Assembly (NCBI GenBank): GCA_038501625.1 | Contig: JAZAYU010000694.1 | Span: 116,896-180,895 of the forward strand | DNA: 64,000 nt | Source of the DNA: Corbicula japonica | Lineage: Eukaryota; Mollusca; Bivalvia; Venerida; Cyrenidae | Reading direction: 5' to 3' | Shown here: piece after piece, positions 23,511 through 35,302 of the stretch | Position numbering within the stretch: position 1 is the first letter of the stretch | Layout: each line of letters opens with the position of its first letter | Notes under the pieces: model-generated | Database searches by the model: none | Seen by the model: only the letters and a program-made list of their open reading frames with translations | Told to the model about the DNA's origin: nothing | Made by a program: the position numbers and the translations under genes

Positions 23511-24424
23511 TGACGAAAGAAAAGAAATGGCTATTTACTGACGTGTTTGACATGTAATATCAAATTAAACTATATATGCTATTAAAGTTGGCCAAATTGG
23601 CAAAATTGCTATTTATAATTGAGCGTCAATGGTCTTATCAACTTGGTCTTATCTAAAAGTAAATTCAACAAAACCAACGCTACAATAATCAACATGATTA
23701 AAGCTTATACATTTATTTTATCGCGTAAAGAAAATGACGTAGAGAAAACACTAAAGTTCAAGCCATACATATATTGCGATATTTCAGAATAGCATGTATA
23801 CATATAAACAGTTATCGAACATAAGTAAATGATGTTACAGTACATAAATAATGCATTTATAACTAAGCAGTTGGGTTGTTTAAAGTGTGTAAAGCCCGAG
23901 TGCTTCTCATACCCAAATGAAAACTACCAAATATCGATTCAATCCTTATATATACACACACAAAAACTCTCATTAATACCTAAATTTTGAGAAGAAATCG
24001 TGATATTACGGCTTTTTCGAATGGTTGTTGGACCAGCAACTATGAGGGCAAAGTAAACGACGGTACGCTTTTTCGCAGCAACTCGTGGCAAAACGTGCGT
24101 GCTCAGCGACGTCACGCGTCAAATCATTGTGCAACGTCCAATAAATTGTGAACTGTTCTACTGAAGCCACGCCTTTTAAAGTAATACGTCACACTGTTTA
24201 CCAACAGAAATTATGATTCGTTAGATGAAAAACACTTCATGGTTGAGGACGAAGTTTACGTGTAAATATAAGACACTCACTCTGTACAGTTAGGCCGGTA
24301 TTCCATAGTTCCGTGATGCGTGATCCGTGTCCGTGCCCGCGTCAGTGTCGGTGATTTTTCACTCACCAAAGATATCGTTGGGTATATTCCATACCTCCGT
24401 GTCCGTTCCGCGTCCGTATTAGCC
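23511..24424. other. No gene seen
   Basis: Partly collinear with unit B (23630-23790). Around 24295-24420 are repeated TCCGTGTCCGTGCC-like words, probably part of an unidentified repeat. The 97-codon minus frame at 24277-24570 has a hydrophobic start but no family motif. Confidence 0.45.
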
Positions 24425-24690
24425 ATCAATTGACTTAACTGGTTATTTATACCGTAAATATATTTTTCTCCAATACAATTAACGCTTTTTAAAACGAAAA
24501 TACCCGAACATATAAGCGCCAGGTAAATACTTACACACAATATAAAAATCGTTACGGTAATCATTAACAAGACCCACTAATAACCAATCAAAATAATCTA
24601 TTTGATTTTCCCGCTGCATAATAAATTTTATTTACAATATTTCTTTGGTCGAAAAACTAGGTCAAAAGTGAGCTGAGACAGCTAACGCCG
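24425..24690. repeat. Direct repeat at the A/B boundary (copy 1)
   Basis: Matches 25711-26090: shared words include CCAATACAATTA, TTTTCCCGCTGCATAATAA, AACTAGGTCAAAAGTGAGCT and CAGCTAACGCCGAAAAAT. Copy 2 leads directly into unit B, so this sequence marks the joint of the segmental duplication. Confidence 0.8.
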
Positions 24691-24726
24691 AAAAATAAGT
24701 GATATAATTACACTTTTAAATATTTA

Positions 24727-24884
24727 ATAGTCAAACCTGTCTTTATCAGCCACCCAAGGGAGTGACAAAAAGTGGCTGCTGAAGGTGGCTGTTACAGACA
24801 GTACAAAATTAGAACAAAATGTCAGTTTAGGTCATATTCAAACTGGCTGTTTATGACAGGTGGCTGCTAAGGCAGGTTTCACTG
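24727..24884. mobile_element. Short MITE with AAACCTG ends
   Basis: Left AAACCTGTCTTTATCAGCCA and right, reverse-complemented, AAACCTGCCTTAGCAGCCAC, with diverged TGGCTG words inside. Ends approximate; TA duplication possible. No coding content. Confidence 0.65.
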
Positions 24885-25473
24885 TATGTCAAATTATATA
24901 AAAATGTTCTACTTCGAGAAATGATATTGATTGCCATTTTCTTAGTTGAATTCGTGTAAAAACTGTTGTGCTTTCTATTTGCTAATACATGCAAGTAGTT
25001 TAGGCCATTCTAATGTCTAAAATTAACTTAAACAAGAACTATCTTTAAAAAAGATAAACGGCGTTGATGGAAAAGATTTATATATACATGTATATAAGAA
25101 AGAAAGAAAAATAGAGAGGCGAAGCAGTTTAGTTATTTCAATTTACTTGTTATAGCTGTTTACGAACCCTCCCTGCCTTCTTAGTATGACCTAGAGATTA
25201 AGCGAATAAATCATGACAACTCATAAATTCATTGAAAGTGTCTTTCAAAAAATGTTGAAGCTGTTGCAACAATTTCATACGGTGATAATAAGTCAAATAA
25301 AGAAGCAAGGTCTTACATTAAGTCTTGATCTACATTTATTTAGTTTCAATAAAATACCTATTGTACAGTTAGAACACAAGATGAATAAATGTCCTTGAAA
25401 TTTAATATAAATAATAACAGCTTGTTACAAGAGCGAACTCTACCATCTTTTACGTAAATTAACTTAAAAAAAG

Positions 25474-25540
25474 TGTCCCTCATGAGGATTGAACCCGGGG
25501 CCTCAGCTTGCGAGGCGAGAGAGCTATCCACTACACTACA
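25474..25540 (-). mobile_element. tRNA-derived SINE head (minus)
   Basis: On the minus strand GTAGTGTAGTGGATAGCTC (A-box-like) and CCCCGGGTTCAATCCTC (good B box) at tRNA spacing, with a GAGGGAC end. Downstream sequence is unrelated to a tRNA trailer. A functional tRNA gene is less likely because the acceptor arms do not pair cleanly. Confidence 0.55.
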
Positions 25541-25710
25541 ATGCTTGTATTTCGTCCTTGAAATTAACAATCAGTATCAAAGGAACTAGTAAGGAAACCG
25601 TAAGAACTAGAAATACCTGCACCTCTTTCCTTTTACACTGTGTATTAGACGCAAGTTTTTACCTGACATCCAAGAATATCCCATATGAAATTGTATTCAA
25701 GCCATCAATA

Positions 25711-26090
25711 TTGACTTTACCGGTTATTTAAATCGTAATATGTTTTTCCCCAATACAATTATCGCTTGTAAAAAACGAAAAATGCTCGAACATGTAAGTG
25801 CCAGGTAGAAATACTTACACAAAATATAAAGATCGTTACGGTAATTGTAAACAACACCCACTAACAACATATCGAAATAATCTATTTTATTTTCCCGCTG
25901 CATAATAATACAAATCCCACTAGATACCTCTGAACCCTGCTAGATGCCTCTCTGGTGTAAATAGCTACCAATCGAAATAGTTTATTTCATTTTCCCGCTA
26001 CATAATAATAGAATACGAGTATTATTAACAACATTTCATTGGTCAAAAAACTAGGTCAAAAGTGAGCTTAGACAGCTAACGCCGAAAAAT
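25711..26090. repeat. Direct repeat at the A/B boundary (copy 2)
   Basis: Partner of 24425-24690. It also contains an internal local repeat of the CCCGCTGCATAATAA segment (25896 and 25995). Confidence 0.75.
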
Positions 26091-26514
26091 GTACTAGTCA
26101 TGTCAAAATATCGGACAAGCTCTAGAAACACTAAGCACGTTTATCAAGTGTGTAATTTTGCTAAAAGTATTTGAAGCGGTGACGAATCATTAGCCGTTTT
26201 ATTGTATGTGACTAAAATTTGAACCAAAAATCATTTTTATCATCGATGTTTCAACTATTTCGTTATATGTTGGTGCTATGGAAGATGTCATCGCACAATC
26301 ATTGATAAAAAGGGATGGAAATCAAAATCTCCCTAACGGAAAAATGACATTCCATCAAACTTTGCATAAATCAATGTTATTCATGTATCTTTATCTCTTT
26401 TGAAACTGGTCATTTTATTAACCATGCTCTCTCCTTCTCTTCTTCTTGACTGTTTTGGGAGGCTGCTTTTTCTGAATGTAGCGATTCCTGATATGCATAT
26501 TTCACCTTTTTATT

Positions 26515-28030
26515 GTTATACATTAAGAAAGTTAGAACAGTAAAGAAAAATAGTTTGGCCTGAAAAAATCCCTAAAATTCTATCTGCACCCAAACACAAA
26601 AAGAAATCAACCCTAAACGTTAATTTAAATGCCTTCCTGAGTAATGAGTTACTAACAACAATATCTAAGGTTCTCTTGTCTAACACATGATACAGTAAGA
26701 GATATTTATAAAAGTGTGTTTGGCCTTTTATTTGCGAAACTAATTGACACAAAATAAAATTGTTGACTTCTGTCTTCATAATTAAACGTTCTTTTAAAAG
26801 ATCTTGCATATTGTCAGTATCATTTTGATCACATGAGCATTTGAATTGCTTTTGTTTAGCGATGCGGTGTGATTGTGTTTGATTGCAAATAGATTTTCAG
26901 GGAATTTCAATCTTAACTATTTTCTTTACTGTTCTAAATTGTCTCAACGCTTTTTTCTGTTCGTAATTGGGAACTTTATATATTTTTTGAAATTTAATGG
27001 AAGTTATTTCACTATAAAATGTTTCAAAGGTCACCATGAGGGTATGCCAAAGAATTTTGAAGTTATCTTAAGAACATTTAGATTCACGAAGGCTTTAAAG
27101 TGGCCTATAATTATCTTAAAATTTTGAAAGGATTTTACATCGAGAAATGTTTGTTATTTATGATAATCTATAATTTTTATTTTCTTTCAGTTATTAGAAG
27201 TGAAGATCAACTTAATAAACCAAAATAAAAAAAAATTGCTAGGTCAAACGTGTTTTGAAATTAGAAATATTCAAATCTATGCATAAAATGAGCAAAGTGT
27301 TTATCAAACTTTGATGTTTTTATGGGACACATGCGTCAACAATAATAATTGAAATAATTTTATTTGTTTAAATACATTATTTAATTAATTCGTGGTCGTA
27401 TTAGCCTTTTGTCAAGAAATGTTGCCACATTTGAAACCTCTAAAATCTCGTGTTAAAATGGCCAAAGTGTAAATGTGTTTGCATATTTACCTCATCATGT
27501 ATGCTATTGCGTTACAAGTTTAACAATGATTGATATAAAACTATTTAGTACCTTATACCAATCTCACTTAAATCAGATCTAACAAAATGTAAGATCTGAT
27601 GACGGCCCGCAGACACCGTACATAAGTAATAGCGGTTTTCCCTGATGACTTTTTTTTAGAAATTGTCAACACAGGAAGTATGGTTTATAACGCTCACAAA
27701 ATATCTGACGATGTCATTACATTTATTTTTAGAAATAATTGCAATACTACATAAACACATATATCTCCATTAAAATATGTCTTACGCAGACTTGTCACCA
27801 CTTTCCATGGTTTAAAATACTATTTTTGCTTTCACATTTGCGATTTTGTAGGCGACTATCCGATTGGTTCAAAGGGTTAGTGATTAAAACATGTTTTAGT
27901 TATTCAAAACATATTCAATACATTTCACCATCTGATTGTTTAGAGGACTAATTTGCAACAACAAAATGAACTGACGTATACATGTAGTTTATTAAACCAA
28001 AATGATTACCAACAGCTTATTGTTGTTTGA
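26515..28030. other. No gene seen
   Basis: Short frames on both strands (for example 26516-26809 minus and 26873-27127 plus) have no recognisable motif. AT-rich spacer in unit B. Confidence 0.45.
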
Positions 28031-28376
28031 TAAAGTCATAGTATGCATCATCGAACGGTCCGTAAATAATGAGTAAACTACGTATCAATATGTTATGCAT
28101 CCTTGAACGGACCGTCAGTACTGAATAAATCACGCATCAACATCCTTATTTAAAAGTACATTCGGAAATTCGTATTGAAAATAAAGGATCTGACACAAAT
28201 AGAAGAGACTTGATTGTTAAGATGTCGTTGATAAAGAGAAATGACATTGAGAGGTGATTGACCTGTAGCACGCTTCGCAGTGATGTGAAATATAAATGAA
28301 CTTGAAAATGTTTTATTAGCAACATGTTAAATCTGTACAATTCTAACACGACTCGACGTTTTTCTCATTGAATTTA

Positions 28377-28411
28377 CGGTGATTTATCACACGATAAACG
28401 ATAAATCACCG
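28377..28411. other. 12-bp-stem hairpin
   Basis: CGGTGATTTATC and GATAAATCACCG separated by 11 bases, near the left end of the transposon cluster in unit B. No T-run follows; possibly the end of a foldback element. Confidence 0.5.
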
Positions 28412-28604
28412 CGAGTGGGCACGGCTATTCCTTAATACCGGTCGGTATAAAATTATCACGTGACAATTGTATTTTGTACTGGGATTTAATTTCGCGCATT
28501 TAAGATAGCACATAATACGCGATATGTTTTCCCGTGCGTAATATGATGATACCACAGTAATAGAATAAAATTTATTTATACATATTTAAAAAAAATACTG
28601 TAAT

Positions 28605-30945
28605 TATTGTTAATGTTCGGGATTTAGGATTATCACAGTTAGTAAATGTCCCTACTAGAGTTACAATAAAATCGGAAACAATAATTGACCACATTTATAC
28701 CATGAACCCTAAAAACATCTCTGAAGTATTAGTTCCAAATATTAACATTAGTGACCACTTTCCGGTTTTGCTTTTACCAGAATAAGTAAAAATAGAGTTA
28801 AGAAAGTAGACAAACATAAAACTATAATTTATCGAGATTTCAGTTGTTTCAATTCAAACCTTTTTTACAGTGAGTTATTAAATTCCAATTTGGATGTCAT
28901 TGAAAGTGTCAACAACCCTAATATGTCACTTAATATATTATATGACACTCTTTACAGACTACTCTCTAAGTTTGCTCCTACAAAAATTAAAAGAGTAAAA
29001 AAACTACATCAGCCAGGTTGGTTTTCAGAAGAAGTAAAAACAGCACGGAAAACAAGAGATAAATTTAAGGCAAACAAACAATGGACTGAATATAAATTAT
29101 GGAGAAATAAGTATTTAGCAATAATTAAGGAAAGCTAGAAACAATTCTTTAATAAATCTATAGAGGAGAAAAGGGATTCAAAATATATATGGAAAAATAT
29201 TAAGAATATATCAGGTTTAGATCAAGAAAGTCTGAATATACCCCATGCTCTTACCGTTAATGAAGAAAAAGTTCAGGGAAGACATAATATTCTCAATAGT
29301 TTAAACAGTCATTTTATAAATGTTGCAAATATTGTAAGTAAAGGAGAATTGCAACTGGAAAATTATGATATATTAAAACAGCAGTTACAATATAAACTGA
29401 AAAACTTTTATTTTTCACTTGATTCAATTACACCATTTGAGGTATGTAAGATAATAGATCGGTTAGATGTGAATAAATCAACGGGATTAGATGGCATAAG
29501 CGCGAAGATTTTGAAAATATGCAGAGACTGTCTTACACCTGCAATAGCCTCTATAATCAACAGCTCTATTGAAACAGGAGAGTTTCCAGACAAACTTAAG
29601 GTTGCTGGGGTAATACCTTTACAGAAAGGGGGAAAACATGATGATCCTAATAAGTATAGACCAATTTCTATTTTGCCGACTATTTCAAAGATTTTTGAAA
29701 GACATATTGCTAATCAAATGCATGCTTTTTTGAAAAATTTGATATTATTCACGAGTTCCAGTCAGGTTTTCGTAAACAGCATTCATGCCAAACCTCATTA
29801 ATTCGACTTATTGATTCCTGGTTAAATGATATCGACAATGGTAAAATGGTAGGTGTACTTTTTGTAGACCTTAAAAAGCATTTGATCTTGCTGATCATAA
29901 AATATTGATGTACAAGTTAAGTTTTTACCAGTTTTCTAACATTACTATCAGGCTCTTCTAATCATATTTATCACCGTTTTCAGTCAATGAAATATGGTAG
30001 TGATATGTCAGACATGCTTCCAGTCCGGACTGGTGTTCCTCAAGTAACCATATTGGGTCCTCTATTATTCTTATTGTGTGTAAATAATCTACCTTTGTCA
30101 ACTTCTTCTACTACTGATATGTATGCTGATGACACGACTATTCATAATTCCGATAGACAGATTTCTAGCATACAAGCTAATTTACAGCAGGACATAATTA
30201 AGGTCCAACGTTGGTGCACTCAAAATAACATGGTTATTAATCCCATAAAAACAACATGTATGATACTAGGGTCCAAACAAAAGCTTAATAGCAATGTCAA
30301 ATTAGAACTGTTACTTGGCGACACACCTATTCAAAATGTTACCGTTCAGAAGCTTCTTGGTGTATATGTTGATAGTTCATTAACATGGAATACCCAAATA
30401 GATAAGACTTGTTCTAAAATTGTTTCAAAATTATCATTACTAAAGCGAATTTCTTTTTATCTGACTCCTGAAATGAAACAATTATTTTATAATGCCTACA
30501 TTGTTCCCATTTTTGATTACGCATGTATAACTTGGTGCAATACAAGTCAATCAAATTGAACAAGATTAATGCGATTGCAAAAGCGAGCAGCTAGGATAAT
30601 ATTGAATAAACCTACACGCACACCAACATTTGAGCTCTTTAAAGAATTAAAATGGTTATCATTTCAAAGCAGATGTAAATACCATGTTGTCTATTGGTTT
30701 ACAAATTTAAACATTAAACAATCTTGCACCCAAATACCTTAACAATATTTAATCTTTTTCTACTAATTCCAGTTACAATCTTCGATCTATACAAAGGTAT
30801 AATATTATAAATAACAGACCGAACACAAATTCTCTAAAACGAACCTTTAGTTACTTTGCTATGGAAATTTGGAATTCTTTTCCATCACATATAAAACACA
30901 TTCGTAATATTAGACAACCGATGGTTTTCAATAATATTGCTTCTT
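28605..30945 (+). pseudogene. Decayed 5'-truncated LINE (CR1/Jockey-like) endonuclease-RT
   Basis: Begins inside the endonuclease (TIIDHIYTMNPKNI, then NISDHFPVL with the SDH motif), followed by linker and reverse transcriptase: LDVNKSTGLDGISAKIL, GVIPLQKGGKHDDPNKYRPI, a frame change, LFVDLKK, another break, TGVPQVTILGPLLFL, MYADDTTIH (catalytic YADD), LLGVYVDSSLTWN. A C-terminal remnant FAMEIWNSFPSHIK lies near 30855. Stops or frame changes occur at about 28784, 29137, 29750-29800, 29880-29980 and 30557, so it is dead. The GVPQxxILGPLLF and IWNSFP patterns fit CR1/Jockey-group LINEs rather than the LINE at 60 kb. Its 3' tail may be the sequence ending in (TTA)n at 35.0 kb, separated by later insertions. 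Confidence 0.85.
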
Positions 30946-31138
30946 AACTTTGAAATCAGGTTTGTACGGATCGTGTACGTATCTATTTACTCATGCATGA
31001 CGCATGAACACTGGAGTTCTTCGACAGCGCTTTGTTTTCATTGGGTAGCATAATCCGTACAGCATTCTGATTGGCCGATTATGGTTTTGAAAATTCCGCA
31101 CAAGGGAATTTTGCCGTACAAGATTAATGCGCAAAAGG

Positions 31139-31166
31139 TTATAAATACTGCGAGAATTATTCAGTC
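31139..31166 (+). promoter_or_regulatory. Possible core promoter (TATA plus Inr-like)
   Basis: TTATAAATA followed by TTCAGTC about 20 bp on, directly before the GTAC-rich array. No gene follows, so it may be the promoter of an unrecognised element. Weak. Confidence 0.25.
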
Positions 31167-31189
31167 AGCAGCTTCCCAGCCGCTGGATC

Positions 31190-31790
31190 GGCACATTAGG
31201 TCACCGTAAAACAAAATCCGTACAAGTGTACGGATCCGCACAAAACTTCCGCACAGAAAATCCGTACATAGGAACAGTTCTGAAAATAAAAGAAGCTCAT
31301 CCAACTACTGATGCCTTTGGGATTGGACAAATCCGTACAAGTGGTGTAAATCCGTACAAGTGGTGTAAATCCGTACAAGTTGTGTAAATCTGTACCAGTC
31401 TTATAAGCTGTTGTACGGATCCGTACACAAATTCCGTACAGAAAATACGTACAGGGAAACAGTTCTGAAAGTAATAGAACATCATCCAACTACAGTGAGG
31501 TCTTTGCGATTGGACAAATCCGTACAAGTGTTATAAATTTGTACAAGTCTTATAAATCCGTACAAGTGTTATAATCTGTACAAGTTGTACGGATCCGTAC
31601 AGAAAATCCGTACAGAAAATCCGTACATTATTTCCGCAGAGAGGAACAGTTATAAAAAATATAGAAGCTCATCAAACTACTGATGTCTTTAGTATTGGAC
31701 AAATCCATACCAGCGTTATATCCGTACGAGTTGACCGAACCAGCATCAGTTAGCAGCAAAACTCCGTATAAACCGTTCCAATCCGTACAA
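31190..31790. repeat. GTAC-rich array, ~180-bp units with a 16-bp palindrome
   Basis: AATCCGTACAAGTG-type words recur many times, often as AAATCCGTACAAGTGGTGTA. A larger ~175-185-bp period is marked by GGAACAGTTCTGAAA and ATTGGACAAATCC (near 31272, 31452, 31644) and by the perfect palindrome TGTACGGATCCGTACA at 31412-31427 and 31586-31601, with a one-mismatch copy at 31227-31242. Non-coding; long minus frames are products of the repeat. Confidence 0.9.
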
Positions 31791-31813
31791 AACAAGGTGC
31801 ATTTGTGGTAATA

Positions 31814-32274
31814 GGTCAGAGTATACTAAATATAAAAGCCTGGTGCGGATTGGACAATTTTGTCTAGGGACGATTCGGGCTTAATTTATTTTCAAAGATT
31901 CATTAGCCAAAACTATAGAGAATAGAAACAATTTTTTGTTTTCAAAAATGTAAAATGACTTTAATTATATACTTAAAAATAAAAATGATTATTTAAAACA
32001 CTGTTTGAAAGGTGATTTGTGTCACTTTAACGAAGTTGGTACTTTCCTTATTTTGGGTTAGAGATTTGTTTACAGTCTGGGGATGGTTACTTTCGGTTTA
32101 AAATGCTGAGAGAATGAGTTGGTGAAGGCACCAATTCTTGGTCATTTTTGCATTTCTCAAGAGTGCCACTATGCAAATCTGGGGTAGTTTTGGAACAAGT
32201 CGTGTAAATAAAATCACAGGAAGACCAAATCTTATAATGTAAGTCTATGGGAAACTATTTAGTGGTCTCTGACC
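31814..32274. repeat. Left 461-bp terminal repeat
   Basis: Starts GGTCAGAGTATACTAAATAT and ends TAGTGGTCTCTGACC. Compared by eye with the right copy, substitutions include TATAC/TACAC near the start, AGCC/GGCC and GGGATGG/GGGGTGG. Confidence 0.9.
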
Positions 32275-33955
32275 TAAAGCCTGGATGTAAACAATGCTTG
32301 ATTAGTACTAGAAGGAGCACTAGTAAGGGTTTTCTGCATATTTTATTGCTTAAAACTTGTAGATTAATAGAACATGTACATTAATTCAGAGAAAATGGCT
32401 CATGTATTATATAAAGATTTCATACAAATGCACATTGAGTAATATTAGTATCATGTAAGTAGGAATTTCGGTGCCAAACAAATAATAGTGGTCTACATCA
32501 CATGTGGTTTTATAGTTTCCTATGTGTTCAAGGATTCTGCATGTAAAAATGTTTCCGGCATTCTTCCCGAATGTTTTGGAATGCATTTTGCATGAAAAGA
32601 TTTTGTCGAAATGATTTTATTACTTTTTGCGATAAATATTATGTCGCGAGAAGATGCCTTTCAAAATTTTTTTCCCAACAAGTCACATTGAATATCTGAG
32701 GCAACATTTTTGTAAATTTTGCAGCATTTTGGCCCAAAAACATCTTTCATAATAGTTTAAAACAAACAGTCTGCTTCCAGCTTTATTTTGTTTAGTTTTG
32801 GTGGTCTCTGAGCTCTTTTAAAATGATGCAACTTGAAAGAATACAGGGGCGTAGTGTTTTTATAATGCATTTGTCACCCCACTAGTGTTTAGATTTTTAT
32901 CTCTTTCTTCAAATATAGTGAACTAAATCTAATTTAAGTTGTATTTCAGTTGTAATGTTTAAAAACATTCAAATTAGCAAGGTTATGAACCACAATGAAT
33001 TGATAAACAACAGATAACTGTCTTTCCATTATTGTGATTACCTCCCTTGAATATGCAAAATTGATTAAATTCTAACATTTGGTCCCTTTATTCACTGAAA
33101 GTAGTCATGGTAATGTGGATTTTGATTGGAATGAGCTTCTTGAAGTTTGTTTTATCAATAAAATGCATATTTTGGGGGTATTTCAGCCTTATTATTATTT
33201 TTATATATTTTATTTTCTTCAATTTAGTCAAAATATGGTATATTTTTCATATAAATTGTTATATTTCTCTGTGAGTCATGAATTATATTTCAAGACATAG
33301 GTTTATATCACAGAATGAAACACTCTTGACATGATTTGTGTCAAATCATGAGCATAATCACTAAGAAATTCCAGAAAATAAGGCTAAAAGATGGCATGTT
33401 ATGTCAAAAAGGTTCCAAAATTAAGTTCTCCTGTACCAGATCTAGCCTCTATCTGTCATGAAATGTGAAAAACAGCCTCATGTTGATCATTCCTTTCAAT
33501 GCATACTATGTTTTTTATGAAATATATGGTAAAATAACTTGATTTATTAAATTATATATCTTGTAACACATTTTAATGTGTTAAAATTGGTGGAAATGTT
33601 GTATTTTAAGGGGGTGGGGTAATTGAAACCCATAAATAAGTGTTTTAATAATATAAAAATGGTGGAAAACTGCATTTTTCTTCAAAAGCAACAAAAAACA
33701 CATCATGTAGTGAATATATTTATTACTTTATATGCAAATTACATGTGGTGAAAGAACATTTCTGGTTAGGCATTTCTAAAACTGAAAATCATGCAATTTT
33801 TTAAAGAACAAGTGTTATAGGCATTACTTGTCTGGTCATAGTGCCCATGTATTTAAACCAACATAAAAGTAAACCATGTAATTGTGTGCTGTTATGACTA
33901 AGTATGAATTAAAACTAAAAGAAAATGAAATTCTTTAATTTGAAAATCCCCTTAA

Positions 33956-34416
33956 GGTCAGAGTACACTAAATATAAAAGCCTGGTGCGGATTGGACAAT
34001 TTTGTCTAGGGACGATTCGGGCTTAATTTATTTTCAAAGATTCATTGGCCAAAACTATAGAGAATAGAAATAATTTTTTGTTTTCAAAAATGTAAAATGA
34101 CTTTAATTATATACTTAAAAATAAAAATGATTATTTAAAACACTGTTTGAAAGGTGATTTGTGTCACTTTAAAGAAGTTGGTACTTTCCTTATTTTGGGT
34201 TAGAGATTTGTTTACAGTCTGGGGGTGGTTACTTTCGGTTTAAAATGCTGAGAGAATGAGTTGGTGAAGGCACCAATTCTTGGTCATTTTTGCATTTCTC
34301 AAGAGTGCCACTATGCAAATCTGGGGTAGTTTTGGAACAAGTCGTGTAAATAAAATCACAGGAGGACCAAATCTTATAATGTAAGTCTATGGGAAACTAT
34401 TTAGTGGTCTCTGACC
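33956..34416. repeat. Right 461-bp terminal repeat
   Basis: Same length as the left copy and about 98-99% identical by eye. Followed directly by TAATA. Confidence 0.9.
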
Positions 34417-34421
34417 TAATA

Positions 34422-35063
34422 CTTGCAATTTATTTCCTAACCTGCAGATCCAACGTAACAATCGTTTTATCCATGTGGACATAGTGATTTCAATAACAGC
34501 AATACCATCTTTAACATTTAATAACTAAAGTTAAACGTATAATCTTTGCTAGCGTTGCTTTACTTGCAATAAAAGTGTTTAAACGTTTTAATTGTGGTTA
34601 CTTCTGGTAATTTTGTTAAATATGGTTCAATTCCGATGGTCCGAAATCCCTCTACCCTACCGTAAGAGTCAATCATAAGTGCAGCGGCGGCGGTTAGACA
34701 CTTCGGTTACATATATTTTACTACAAACTTGTGACTTAATATAATTATCGAATAGATGTATTTTTTCTACTTACTGCGTTTAACCCATCTTTTGATATGC
34801 GTACAGATGTCTGTCAACTTACTTGATTTTGTTTTAAATGACTAAAATGTACAAATTTAACATTTCATGAATGAGTGTATGTTGTTGTTGTTTTTATTTT
34901 TGTTTTTGTTTTATTTGGTTGTTGTTATAGAAGGCCTTATTGTAAATTAGACTTTATATTTTGTAAATTTAATGAACTAAATAAGTAACCTTCTTTAAAT
35001 AAAGATATTATTATTATTATTACTATTATTATTATTATCATTATTATTATTATTATTATTATT
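34422..35063 (+). other. Non-coding; LINE-like 3' tail ending in (TTA)n
   Basis: No gene. The right part (about 34860-35063) has GTTGTTGTTGTTTTTATTTT, TTCTTTAAATAAAGAT and then a TTA/TCA microsatellite (35006-35063), the usual look of a LINE 3' end with a simple-repeat tail. It could be the displaced 3' end of the LINE at 28.6-30.9 kb. Confidence 0.4.
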
Positions 35064-35302
35064 TTCCGCTATTCTGCGGCAATGTTAAGGTGACGTTAAC
35101 GCGCCATTTACACGACGTCACGTCATTCCGTTGTTTAAATGTTATTTCCTGGTGAAGGTATTAAACCGTTGGAATGACAAATACGGTTCGAACGACGAAT
35201 GGAGAGTGCTGGGTGCGCGGTTGGATGGACATGTATTCAAGTTTGTAATTCAATCTTTGAATTATTATTAGTTAGCAAACATTTTACATCTCTACAAATA
35301 TA

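Larger units (their letters stand above)
11882..24690. repeat. Segmental duplication, unit A
   Basis: Collinear with unit B. Matches seen by eye: 11882-12000 with 26096-26206; 13430-13570 with 26397-26512; 16310-16590 with 28030-28265; 16780-16830 with 46733-46785; the C1q gene with 47692-49010; 20005-20160 with 49920-50060; 21085-21345 with 50810-51180; 22195-22330 with 51665-51850; 22690-22935 with 52138-52375; 23190-23365 with 52815-52998; 23375-23510 with 53270-53425; 23630-23790 with 54735-54890. Private insertions in A include the 57-bp minisatellite and the tandem-core element at 21.4-22.2 kb. Confidence 0.85.
31814..34416. mobile_element. Non-coding element with 461-bp direct terminal repeats
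   Basis: Two 461-bp direct repeats (31814-32274 and 33956-34416) differ at only about six positions and enclose 1,681 bp without coding content. Both start GGTCAGAG and end CTCTGACC, so each has short inverted ends. The outer flanks are TAATA (31809-31813) and TAATA (34417-34421), a 5-bp target duplication for the whole unit; the inner flanks do not match each other. This is the architecture of a non-autonomous LTR retroelement (TRIM/LARD), but TG...CA ends, primer site and polypurine tract are not evident. A composite of two MITEs moved together is the alternative. Confidence 0.75.

Noticed and set aside
31196..31527. Minus-strand protein with LVRIYTTCTDL repeats
   Set aside because: The frame is produced by the GTAC tandem repeat; translations repeat with the DNA period and shift frame.
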